Shown piece by piece: positions 24,202 to 31,775 of a DNA stretch of 49,555 nt. The number at the start of each line of letters is the position of its first letter. Position 1 is the stretch's first letter. The stretch covers positions 1-49,555 of the forward strand of contig JBDKTO010000038.1 in NCBI GenBank assembly GCA_039680175.1, written 5' to 3'. A program made the position numbers and the translations under genes. The notes beneath the pieces were generated by a model. It was not told where the DNA came from and did not search any database. It saw nothing but the letters and a program-made list of their open reading frames with translations. The stretch is from Veillonellales bacterium (GTDB lineage Bacteria; Bacillota; Negativicutes; JAAYSF01).

Positions 24202-25110
24202 TTATTTTTCAATTTGATTCACCAAAACACCGATCTTCTCTATTTCCAGACGCATTTCATCGCCTGGCCGCAGAAACTTGGGAGGATTAAAGCCCGCCCC
24301 AACTCCCGCCGGCGTACCGGTTGCAATGATATCCCCAGGCTCCAGGGTAATCACCGATGAAATTGTGGCAATCAGCGTGGGAATGTCAAACACCATGTTT
24401 TTCGTATTGGCGTTCTGACGTATCTCGCCGTTGATGAAGCTTTTGATCGCTAAATCATGCGGGTTCGGAATGTCGCTTTTATGGACGATACACGGTCCCA
24501 GGGGCGCAAAGGTATCGGGGCCTTTTCCCATAATCCATTGAGAATGAGCTTTCTGCAAATCCCGGGCCGAAACATCGTTCATAATCGTGTAGCCGAATAC
24601 AGCATCATACGCTTCCGCTTTCGCTGCCCGAAAGGTTTTCCTGCCAATAATCACCGCCAGTTCCGCCTCATAGTCAAGCTGAGAGGTGATCTGCTTGTGG
24701 TTTTTCACAATTGCACCTGAACCGACCACACAAGTAGGCGGCTTGGAAAAGATCATCGGCACTTTGGGGACTGCCAAATTAACATCCTTCGTTTTTTCAA
24801 ATTCAAGAGCATGTTCGACATAATTCTTGCCGATGCAGAATATATTTTTCCGCGGCCGGGGAATAGGGGCCAGAATACGTACATCCCTAAGGGAAATCTT
24901 AGGACAATCCTCATCGCTCCCGGCTATAATCTTTCGTACGACAGCAAGATCCGCCTCGCCGCCGTCAATCAAGTCCAGCATGTTATCCGGCAGCACAGCC
25001 GATTTACAGTACACCCGTTCAGCCGCCTGCAGCGGAATAACGGCGGTTTTGTCCGGGGACAAAATGCCGATATCCCTTTTCCCGTTAAACTCAAAAGTTA
25101 CAAAATGCAT
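24202..25110 (-). CDS. Fumarylacetoacetate hydrolase family protein
   Basis: A 302-residue FAH-family enzyme. The C-terminal catalytic domain begins at NIFCIGKNYVEHALEF and carries the metal-binding acidic residues in LDYEAELAVIIGRK, plus MNDVSARDLQ and ATGTPAGVGAG. Family members are acylpyruvases, 2-hydroxyhepta-dienedioate isomerases, oxaloacetate decarboxylases or 2,4-diketo-3-deoxy-sugar-acid hydrolases. Paired with the HpaI aldolase, a keto-deoxy acid substrate is likely. Start ATG at 25110 after GGGAGGAG. The 25111-25380 gap upstream holds the terminator of the next gene. Confidence 0.88.
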   Translation of the reverse strand: MHFVTFEFNGKRDIGILSPDKTAVIPLQAAERVYCKSAVLPDNMLDLIDGGEADLAVVRKIIAGSDEDCPKISLRDVRILAPIPRPRKNIFCIGKNYVEHALEFEKTKDVNLAVPKVPMIFSKPPTCVVGSGAIVKNHKQITSQLDYEAELAVIIGRKTFRAAKAEAYDAVFGYTIMNDVSARDLQKAHSQWIMGKGPDTFAPLGPCIVHKSDIPNPHDLAIKSFINGEIRQNANTKNMVFDIPTLIATISSVITLEPGDIIATGTPAGVGAGFNPPKFLRPGDEMRLEIEKIGVLVNQIEK

Positions 25111-25318
25111 GATGCACTCCTCCCAGCTTGTTTGCTCAATTGCTTCTCACACTTATCCGTCATTCACATCTATCTGTTTTGCCGCGTTCGGCTAATGATT
25201 TGCTCTTCTTCATCCCGGGATAAAAATCCTGCTTTTCGTCACGCCTGATAAACAACCATACAAGCCACCGAATAGCTTGGCAGCAGCAAAAGCCGGCACT
25301 TTCCACGGCAAAACAGCC

Positions 25319-25353
25319 GAAAAAAAAAGCAGACTGTCCGTAAAACAGCCTGC
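25319..25353 (-). terminator. Terminator of the GntP-MBL operon
   Basis: GCAGACTGT (25329-25337) pairs with ACAGCCTGC (25344-25352); on the minus strand a run of nine or ten Ts follows. It separates the GntP-MBL unit from the FAH-HpaI unit. Confidence 0.85.
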
Positions 25354-25380
25354 CCGCAAAACATCTATTTTTTAAGGCTA

Positions 25381-26220
25381 TCAGTCAACCTGTATTACCC
25401 GGCTTACAAAACCGGGAATAAACCTCTCGCCGAAACGCTTTTGCAGTTCTGCCATCATGGCAAAGCCGGTGCAATGGCTGGCCGCTAAAAATTGAGGCGC
25501 GTATTTCTCTAGCTGAAGGATCGTTTTATTTTGCTGCTCCGGCGACACCGGTCCCAGATGAGTACCGCCGATCCAGCCGATCAATTTTTTCATTCCGGTA
25601 AGTTTAAATCCCAGCTCCACCGTATTGACCAGGCCGGAATGAGTACAGCCGCCGATCACGATCAGCCCGTCCCGGCAGGAATAATACAAAGACGTATCGT
25701 CATCAATCGGGTCCTGGCAGTCGCAGCCTGCTGCGCCGCAAAGCATCAATTTATCATCACCGGTTTCGTAGTCTGTCTGCCGCGGAACTTGCCCGCTGAA
25801 CATAAGCCCGGGAACGATTTTCAGCGGTGCCCGCGACAAATGCCATTGAGCGCCGAGAGCCGTAAGTTCTTCCCGCGTATTGGGCATACCGATGTACCGT
25901 CTCGAACCGCCGGCCAGGGAATAGCGGCTTTGAAAAATATCAGGATGCCCGTATACCCGCACCGGCTTGCTCCGATGTTTCAAAAGAAAGGCCAAACCGC
26001 CGGTATGATCATAATGACCATGACTGACTATAATTCCATCCAGCTGATCCGGATGAATCCCCAGCAAGCTTAAATTATGGACAACCGCCCCCGACTGGCC
26101 GGTATCCAGAAGGAATTTAGCGGAATCTGTTTCCATCAGCAGCGAAAATCCGTGCTCACCCAAAAAAGGATGAGGCGTTGAAATCGGAACGGAATTATCA
26201 ACAACAACTGTCAGTTTCAA
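25381..26220 (-). CDS. MBL-fold hydrolase, COG1237/DHPS-like
   Basis: A 279-residue metallo-beta-lactamase-fold protein with SHGHYDHTGG, GGSRRYIG, GCTHSGLVN and a late ASHCTG, the pattern of the COG1237 group that includes a dihydropterin-type synthase. The true start is TTG at 26220: AAGGAGG lies 8 bases upstream and KLTVVVDNS follows. The open frame runs 58 codons further, but this overlaps the GntP gene out of frame and has no ribosome-binding site. It lies 34 bases after gntP, in the same operon. Its reaction is unknown; hydrolysis of a sugar-acid lactone is one option. Confidence 0.8.
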   Translation of the reverse strand: MKLTVVVDNSVPISTPHPFLGEHGFSLLMETDSAKFLLDTGQSGAVVHNLSLLGIHPDQLDGIIVSHGHYDHTGGLAFLLKHRSKPVRVYGHPDIFQSRYSLAGGSRRYIGMPNTREELTALGAQWHLSRAPLKIVPGLMFSGQVPRQTDYETGDDKLMLCGAAGCDCQDPIDDDTSLYYSCRDGLIVIGGCTHSGLVNTVELGFKLTGMKKLIGWIGGTHLGPVSPEQQNKTILQLEKYAPQFLAASHCTGFAMMAELQKRFGERFIPGFVSRVIQVD

Positions 26221-26254
26221 AAAAAGACCTCCTTGATTATACTTAACCAATATT

Positions 26255-27595
26255 TTAGCCGATAACGCCGCTGAAAAGCAATAATGAAACCAGCCCGGCA
26301 ACAGACGCAATCGTCGTAGACAACGTATACGTTTTAAAAAGATCGCCCATTTCCATGCCAAAATATTCTTTAACAAACCAAAATCCCGGATCATTCACAT
26401 GGGAGAAGCCGATCGCTCCCGCGCCAATGGCCACGGCAACCAATGCCGGATCAAGGCCGGGATACATCGGCAGGACCGGAATAACCAGTCCTACAGCAGT
26501 AATCATGGCAATCGTAGCGCCGCCTACGGCGAAGCGCATAATTGCCGCAACGCACCATGCCAGTATCAACGGATTAATATGCCATGCCGTCAAGACTGAT
26601 TTTATCGCATTGCCTATGCCGCTGTCCATTAAAACCTGATTAAATGCACCGCTGGCACCAATGATCAAAAGAATAGCTGCCATTGGCCCAATTGCAACCT
26701 CACTAAATTTCCGCAGCTTTTCCATCTTCATTCCCCGGTTTAACCCCAGCGTCCAATAAGCCAGAAACACAGCCAAAAACAAAGCAGTGACCGGAGATCC
26801 AATAAAATTCACATATACCATGGCCGGATGAGCTTTACCAAGCGCAAGCTCAAAAAGAGTCTTGGAAATCATCAATATCAGCGGAAACAAGATTGTAAAC
26901 AATGTTATACCAAAAGAAGGCAGTTCCTCTTCCGGCGTTGGCTCCGCCTTAAGAAGATGTTCCGGCGGATGCAGTTCGAACTTGTTTCCTACCAGTTTCC
27001 CGAACATGGGCCCGGCAATGACCGCTGCCGGAAATCCTACGATCAGTCCATATAAAATCACCTTGCCGATATCCGCATTCAGGCCAACGGCAACAGCAGT
27101 AGCCGCCGGATGAGGCGGTACCATGCAGTGAACCGTCAAAAGGCCGATGATCATCGGTATGCCGACCATTACCAGGGACATTCCCGCCTCAATCGCCACA
27201 CAAAATAACAGCGGCATTAAAAGAACGATACCCACTTGAAAAAAAACCGGTATGCCGCAGATATACCCCACAATCATTAACGCCCAATGGGTGTTTCGCT
27301 TCCCCAATACACGAATCATTGTCCTGGCCAAACGCTCCGCACCGCCGGATATTTCCATCATTTTACCGACAATAGCGCCTAACGCCAGGATGGGCGCCAG
27401 CATGCCCAAAAAGCCGCCGATGCCAAGTTCAATTGACTTTAGCATCTTATCCAGCGGCATCCCGGTACAAAAACCAATAAAAAAGCAAGCTGCAAGCAAA
27501 GCGACAAAAGCATGCAATTTAACACGCACTGTTAAAATAATAATCAATGCAATGGCCAACACCAAAACCGCTATCATCATTCCTGTAGTTCCCAT
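26255..27595 (-). CDS. GntP-family gluconate/sugar acid:H+ symporter
   Basis: A 446-residue, 12-14-helix permease of the GntP family (gluconate, D-serine, idonate and related). Typical segments are VALLAACFFIGFCTGMPL, GFLGMLAPILALGAIVGKMM, GIPVFFQVGIVLLMPL and MVPPHPAATAVA, and near the end SHVNDPGFWFVKEYFGM. It imports a sugar acid with protons. Start ATG at 27595 after GGGAGGAAGG. It is divergent from the CdaR regulator, which probably controls it. The neighbouring aldolase and FAH genes are consistent with sugar-acid use. Confidence 0.92.
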   Translation of the reverse strand: MGTTGMMIAVLVLAIALIIILTVRVKLHAFVALLAACFFIGFCTGMPLDKMLKSIELGIGGFLGMLAPILALGAIVGKMMEISGGAERLARTMIRVLGKRNTHWALMIVGYICGIPVFFQVGIVLLMPLLFCVAIEAGMSLVMVGIPMIIGLLTVHCMVPPHPAATAVAVGLNADIGKVILYGLIVGFPAAVIAGPMFGKLVGNKFELHPPEHLLKAEPTPEEELPSFGITLFTILFPLILMISKTLFELALGKAHPAMVYVNFIGSPVTALFLAVFLAYWTLGLNRGMKMEKLRKFSEVAIGPMAAILLIIGASGAFNQVLMDSGIGNAIKSVLTAWHINPLILAWCVAAIMRFAVGGATIAMITAVGLVIPVLPMYPGLDPALVAVAIGAGAIGFSHVNDPGFWFVKEYFGMEMGDLFKTYTLSTTIASVAGLVSLLLFSGVIG

Positions 27596-27698
27596 TTATC
27601 CTTCCTCCCTGCTGTATCTCTATTTTAGTCTTTTTATACAAAGTGCCTCCTTCCAAATTAATTTAAGCTTTAAACTTGCGATAACTTCTTATATACTA

Positions 27699-27716
27699 AT
27701 CCTATAGGATCCTATA
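27699..27716. promoter_or_regulatory. Overlapping palindromes between gntP and cdaR
   Basis: ATCCTATAGGAT (27699-27710) and TATAGGATCCTATA (27703-27716), both perfect and overlapping, in the middle of the divergent intergenic region. Good candidate for the CdaR operator. Confidence 0.5.
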
Positions 27717-27802
27717 CCATTATACAATTGTTGAAAAAACAGAAAATTAAATAAAATAATTTGCTTTTTTGTGCAAAATAACCAAAGGCAAGGAGAAACG
27801 AT

Positions 27803-28996
27803 ATGATTATATCCGACGAAATGGCGCAAAAAATAGTCGATACTACCATGTGCTTGGTTCATCGAAATGTAAACATTATGAATCGGGAAGGCATCATTAT
27901 TGCTACCGGACATCCTCATCGCTATAAAACCTTTCATAAAGGCGCAAAAGATGTGATTGAAACAGGGTCCGTCATTGAGATCTACCCTGACGAACTGCCT
28001 TTATATCCCGGTGCCTTGCAAGGCGTAAACCTGCCGATTGTATTTGACGGCCAAACCGTTGGCGTAGTAGGTGTTTTTGGCAGTCCGGATGAAGTTCGCT
28101 CTACCGGAAGATTAGTAAAAACGATAACCGAGCTTATTCTTGAACGAGAACTGCTGCAAAAAGAAATGCATTCCAAATACCTGCTGCGGGAACAATTTAT
28201 TGATATTGTCATTGCCAATGCTTCCGGTCTCGTTCCGCCAAAAATAAACAGAATTGCCAAAACGCTGGGGTTAAAAATGCAAATACCCCGTGCAGTCGCT
28301 TTAATTGACGCAACAAGTCTGATCAGCAAATATATAGCCGAGTATGGCTCCTCCGAACTTGTGCTGGAGCGCGCGGCTGATTTATCCATTCAAAAAATTA
28401 CCGAACTGGGTTTGATTAACGAACAAGATATTGCAGTTATGCTGGATGAAAAATTCATCATTCTAAAATGCTTCCCCCATAGACTTGACAATAAAAAAAT
28501 GCACCAGTGGGCCGAAAATCTAATAGCTGCCATTGCTTCAAACGATAACGTTTTTCTTGCCTGCGGTATCGGAGCAATCACAGGTTCCATCCATGCGTAT
28601 CATTCTTCCTATGAACAGGCAAAATACTGTCTTTCCCAATGTCAGAGCCAATCCGTGGTTCAAACGATATATGACCGTGATATAATCGTTCGTTACGCTC
28701 TGCAGGAAGCAGCTGCCAGTCCGGCCGGGCTGTCATTAAAAAATATAGCCGCATCTCTTTCCGGTACAAACTTTGAAAACACCGACATGCAAACGACTCT
28801 TCTCTCACTTTTGGAAAATAATCTTAACATCAACGCCACTGCCGATCAGCTTCATATTCACCGCAACACCCTTCTATACCGCCTTACCTGTCTGAAAAAT
28901 GAAACCGCTCTCGACCCATCCCGCTGTATTGATGATGCAATTTTATGCAAACTGCTTTTAATCCAGCAGCAGACGAAGCAGCCGGAGATATTTTAA
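27803..28996 (+). CDS. cdaR: CdaR-family sugar diacid regulator
   Basis: A 397-residue activator. Order: N-terminal putative sugar-diacid recognition domain (about 1-135, MIISDEMAQKIVDTTM, GVNLPIVFDGQTVGVVGVFG), a middle GGDEF-like region, and a C-terminal PucR/CdaR helix-turn-helix (about 330-385, NINATADQLHIHRNTLLYRL). CdaR-type proteins respond to glucarate, galactarate or glycerate. Start ATG with AAGGAG 7 bases upstream. It is divergent from gntP, so it probably regulates that permease and its operon. Confidence 0.9.
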   Translation: MIISDEMAQKIVDTTMCLVHRNVNIMNREGIIIATGHPHRYKTFHKGAKDVIETGSVIEIYPDELPLYPGALQGVNLPIVFDGQTVGVVGVFGSPDEVRSTGRLVKTITELILERELLQKEMHSKYLLREQFIDIVIANASGLVPPKINRIAKTLGLKMQIPRAVALIDATSLISKYIAEYGSSELVLERAADLSIQKITELGLINEQDIAVMLDEKFIILKCFPHRLDNKKMHQWAENLIAAIASNDNVFLACGIGAITGSIHAYHSSYEQAKYCLSQCQSQSVVQTIYDRDIIVRYALQEAAASPAGLSLKNIAASLSGTNFENTDMQTTLLSLLENNLNINATADQLHIHRNTLLYRLTCLKNETALDPSRCIDDAILCKLLLIQQQTKQPEIF

Positions 28997-29015
28997 TATC
29001 ATTATCTTTCTATTC

Positions 29016-29061
29016 TTGACATTCCCCGTTAAATCATATATATTTATTTTGAAATATAATT
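29016..29061 (+). promoter_or_regulatory. Promoter and operator of the DUF5320-ferredoxin gene
   Basis: TTGACA (29016-29021), 17 bases, TATATT (29039-29044). Directly after it comes GAAATATAATTCATAAT (29051-29067), one mismatch from 29675-29691 in the next promoter. Both -35 boxes lie in the same CTTGACATTCC. Confidence 0.7.
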
Positions 29062-29133
29062 CATAATGAATATACATTATCGCATCAGTTAAATTTCCGT
29101 AACGGCACTGAATCGTTCTGGCGTCGAATTATA

Positions 29134-29147
29134 AATTATATTTCAAA
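29134..29147. promoter_or_regulatory. Second operator half-site
   Basis: AATTATATTTCAAA is the exact inverted copy of 29048-29061, 72 bases away, and lies just upstream of the DUF5320-ferredoxin ribosome-binding site. The spacing suggests looping or a pair of sites. Confidence 0.5.
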
Positions 29148-29171
29148 TTGCTAGCAAAGGAGTTTTTTTAT

Positions 29172-29615
29172 ATGCCAAAAGGAGATGGAACCGGTCCGCT
29201 GGGCCGCGGCCCGCGAGGCAGCGGCCGCGGTGGCGGCTGCCGGAGGAATATGGTATTCAATACCGGCCTTGACCGCAGTAAGCGCAGCAGCTCCGGAGTT
29301 TCCAACATTAGCACGACTGCAAAGCAGGAACCTTTAGAAGCCCAGGCCGCCCGGCTGGAAGAACAAGCTGCGGCTCTGCGCAATTCAGCCAAGCAGAACC
29401 GTGCGGAAAAACGCTGTTCTGCCGGAACGGACGGCAGCCCGAAAGTATATAGTATTACTGACACCTGCCGGGGATGTGATGCTTGCAGAAAAGCTTGTCC
29501 CGTGGATGCGATCAGCGGCAATAGAAAAGAACAGCACTATATTGATCCCCTGAAATGTGTAAAGTGCGGCACTTGCATGGACATCTGCCCCTTTAACGCC
29601 ATAAGAAGAAAGTGA
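29172..29615 (+). CDS. DUF5320-like glycine-rich protein with C-terminal 2x[4Fe-4S] ferredoxin
   Basis: A 147-residue fusion. The N-terminus (MPKGDGTGPLGRGPRGSGRG) matches the glycine-rich DUF5320 opening. A helical linker (about 50-85) follows. The C-terminal ferredoxin has two full cysteine motifs: CRGCDACRKACP and CVKCGTCMDICP. The ATG at 29172 is placed 9 bases after AAAGGAG; an upstream in-frame ATG lacks a site. DUF5320 proteins are often found next to NifX/MTH1175-like proteins, as here. Probably an electron carrier or Fe-S scaffold in a metal-cluster process of unknown function. Confidence 0.8.
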   Translation: MPKGDGTGPLGRGPRGSGRGGGCRRNMVFNTGLDRSKRSSSGVSNISTTAKQEPLEAQAARLEEQAAALRNSAKQNRAEKRCSAGTDGSPKVYSITDTCRGCDACRKACPVDAISGNRKEQHYIDPLKCVKCGTCMDICPFNAIRRK

Positions 29616-29639
29616 GATAACAAAAGCAGCCGAATGTTC

Positions 29640-29704
29640 TTGACATTCCTTGGCAGACAGTGTATACTAATTATGAAATATATTTCATAATTAGTATACA
29701 CTGT
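29640..29704. promoter_or_regulatory. Promoter overlapped by a perfect 48-bp palindrome
   Basis: TTGACA (29640-29645), exactly 17 bases, TATACT (29663-29668). A perfect 48-bp palindrome spans 29657-29704 (centre between 29680 and 29681; central TGAAATATATTTCA). The -10 lies inside it. The promoter drives DUF1847. No T-run follows, so a terminator is unlikely. Confidence 0.75.
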
Positions 29705-29826
29705 GAATCTTCATACAAAAAACGCGGTCTGACACATGACTGAAAGGGTATTTGCCGTGTATTCCGAAAAATTATTTGAATACAATTAAATTTTCCAATC
29801 AAAAATAATTATGCAACGGAGATGGT

Positions 29827-30411
29827 ATGATGCAATGCGCACTGTGCAAACAAAAAAATTGCTACACCGGACAAAATTGTCCCGGCCTGCAGCCTGACGA
29901 AATCAAAGCAGCCTATGATACTACCGATCGGCAGTTGATGACGGCAGCCGCCAAGATTGAAGGAAACTATTATATGCAGCTATCACGCCTGGAAGAAAGC
30001 GTAAAATTTGCCCAGGAGATGAACTGCACTTCCATCGGCGTAGCCTTTTGCATTGGTTTAGCCAAAGAAGCCGGGTATATCGTACAATACTTCCAAAAAT
30101 TTTTCACTGTCCATTCCGTATGCTGCAAAGTCTGCGGCTTCGATAAACACCACTTTGAACTGAAGCAAATTAAAGATGACCGCTACGAGGCTATGTGCAA
30201 TCCGGCTATACAAGCTAGAATTTTAAATGATGCGGGAACAGAATTAAACTTTGCCGTTGGTCTTTGCGTGGGACATGATATGATTTTTAACCGTCACGTC
30301 AAAGCCCCGGTATCCACACTTGTAGCCAAAGACCGTCTGCTAAGCCACAATCCTCTCGGCGCTATCTATTCCGGCTACTGGCGCAATAAACGTCTTGAAT
30401 TAACCGACTAA
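29827..30411 (+). CDS. DUF1847 family metal-binding protein
   Basis: A 194-residue cysteine-rich protein of the DUF1847 family. It opens with CALCKQKNCYTGQNCPG (four cysteines, probable metal or Fe-S site) and continues with TSIGVAFCIGLAKEAG, CCKVCG, CNPAIQARILN and GLCVGHDMIFN. Role unknown. Two adjacent ATGs follow GGAG by 5 and 8 bases. It stands alone after the palindromic promoter and has no obvious terminator. Confidence 0.82.
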   Translation: MMQCALCKQKNCYTGQNCPGLQPDEIKAAYDTTDRQLMTAAAKIEGNYYMQLSRLEESVKFAQEMNCTSIGVAFCIGLAKEAGYIVQYFQKFFTVHSVCCKVCGFDKHHFELKQIKDDRYEAMCNPAIQARILNDAGTELNFAVGLCVGHDMIFNRHVKAPVSTLVAKDRLLSHNPLGAIYSGYWRNKRLELTD

Positions 30412-30721
30412 CAGGCAAAAAAGCCAAAGGAAAAAACGTCCGACACTGTTGGAATAAACACCGGCAATTCAGGCGGTGAGTCACCCTACTTGAATCAATG
30501 CCGCCTATTGCGGAAATTTTGACTCATCACCTAAAATAAAAACTTCCGAAAATAGCAGGAACATACCATAATCTGCAGCAGGGAAAACCAATTATCTATT
30601 AGGATGTAACGGCTGCAGGGCTGACCAAACTATTCAAATATACCAAGAATTTGTTTTTACGGTCACTAACTGCATAAAATTAAATACATTTTACCAAAAT
30701 AGGAAGGTGAGAGAAAGCGAG
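30412..30721. other. 310-base gap with unexplained inverted repeats
   Basis: No gene seen. GGTGAGTCACC (30475-30485) is palindromic, and GGTGA...GTCA pairs with TGACTCATCACC (30520-30531). TTGAATCAA (30490-30498) and CCGCctattGCGG (30501-30512... in between) add two more small palindromes. The stretch could be a structured 5' leader of the following gene or a regulator site. Confidence 0.35.
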
Positions 30722-31087
30722 ATGAAAATTGCCATCACCGCCTATGGCAAAAACCGTTTGGCAAAAGTTGATTCCCGATTTAGCCAAGCCGGTTATTTTG
30801 TCATCTATGATCAAAAAAAAGAGGTCTGGTCATCTCTGGCGAATACACAAACTGCCGAATCTGTCTATGGGACAAAAGCTCTGGCAGAAAACGACATTAA
30901 AATTCTCATTACCGGTTACATTGGTGCCAAATCTTTTAAACTGCTGCAAGCCAATCAAATTTCCATCTATTCTTCGGGGGAAACAACCAGCACTGCAGAA
31001 GAAATTCTATCGACGTTTCTGTCCGGTAAATTAGCTCTTCTTTATGCACCAAATGCTTTAGATATGCCAAACAGGAAACAAAAATAA
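30722..31087 (+). CDS. NifX/MTH1175-like dinitrogenase iron-molybdenum cofactor family protein
   Basis: A 121-residue protein of the dinitrogenase Fe-Mo cofactor biosynthesis domain family (NifX/NifB C-terminal/MTH1175 fold). Visible: MKIAITAYGKNRLAKVDSRF, then a beta strand ending VIYDQ, and ILITGYIGAKSFKLLQANQI, where family members bind or present Fe-S or Fe-Mo clusters. It starts at the ATG at 30722 (an in-frame GTG lies five codons upstream). No nitrogenase genes are in the window, so it more likely handles another metal cluster. Confidence 0.8.
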   Translation: MKIAITAYGKNRLAKVDSRFSQAGYFVIYDQKKEVWSSLANTQTAESVYGTKALAENDIKILITGYIGAKSFKLLQANQISIYSSGETTSTAEEILSTFLSGKLALLYAPNALDMPNRKQK

Positions 31088-31113
31088 CGCCGTCTCAGCC
31101 GCTTTCCCCCTTG

Positions 31114-31125
31114 ATATTTCATAAT
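31114..31125. promoter_or_regulatory. Third copy of the ATATTTCATAAT motif
   Basis: ATATTTCATAAT is identical to the middle of the 48-bp palindrome's right arm (29680-29691). It lies ahead of the second NifX-like gene. The rest of 31088-31245 shows nothing. Confidence 0.35.
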
Positions 31126-31245
31126 ATTTTTTCTTTTAGTTCATGAAACATAATCCGTTACTACAAAAGGAATCGCTGCCGCCAGAGCAGCAAATGTAAA
31201 AAATAAAAATTATCTTCAAAAAAACAGAAAGGTGTTGTTTCAACT

Positions 31246-31608
31246 ATGAAAATCGCTATTCCGTTAGCCGGAGGAAAACTTTGCACCCATTTTGGCCATT
31301 GCCAGGAATTTGCCATCGTAACCGCAGAAAACGGCAAAATTGTAAAACAGGAAACCATGACTCCGCCGCCTCATGCGCCCGGCGTCATTCCCAACTGGAT
31401 CGCCGACCAGGGCTGCACCGACATTCTAGTCGGCGGCATGGGGGAAGCGGCTCAAGCCATTTTGCGGGAACGTGGCGTAAAAGTCTTATGCGGTGCGCCC
31501 TCAGATACCCCGGAAAATCTTGCCGCCCGGTATCTGCAAGGCAACCTTGCCGATACCGGCAACGCCTGTGACCATGACCATGAGGGCCACGGCTGCGGCA
31601 ATCATTAA
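31246..31608 (+). CDS. NifX/MTH1175-like protein with His-rich tail
   Basis: A 120-residue protein of the same family, closer to MTH1175: MKIAIPLAGGKLCTHFGHCQEF, PPPHAPGVIPNWIADQG and ILVGGMGEAAQAILRERGVKVLCGA are characteristic. The tail CDHDHEGHGCGNH is rich in His and Cys and probably binds metal. The ATG at 31246 has AAAGGTG upstream. It may serve as a carrier or sensor for Fe-S or other metal clusters. It ends at a strong terminator. Confidence 0.85.
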   Translation: MKIAIPLAGGKLCTHFGHCQEFAIVTAENGKIVKQETMTPPPHAPGVIPNWIADQGCTDILVGGMGEAAQAILRERGVKVLCGAPSDTPENLAARYLQGNLADTGNACDHDHEGHGCGNH

Positions 31609-31615
31609 TCAATAT

Positions 31616-31665
31616 AAAACAGGGGCCGGTTAGACGACAATTGTCGTCTAACCGGCTCCTGTTTT
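31616..31665 (+). terminator. Terminator after the NifX-like gene
   Basis: A 50-base, nearly perfect inverted repeat (centre 31640/31641; one G-T pair) flanked by A-run and T-run, 8 bases after the stop codon. Confidence 0.9.
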
Positions 31666-31775
31666 GCGTTCAAAACTCACAAGCCTCGACCGCGAATTAA
31701 ATAAATTAAGGTTCCTTCCTAACTTTCGATTCCATTATGCTATTTTCCGTTTAGACCTTAATTTTATTAAAAATT

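Noticed and set aside
26221-26394. 58-codon N-terminal extension of the MBL gene
   Set aside because: It overlaps gntP out of frame; the TTG at 26220 has a strong ribosome-binding site.
29657-29704. The 48-bp palindrome as a transcription terminator
   Set aside because: It is AT-rich, has no T-run, and covers a promoter -10 box.
30722-31608. Nitrogen fixation cluster
   Set aside because: Only NifX-like domains are present; no nitrogenase or nifB-type radical SAM gene.
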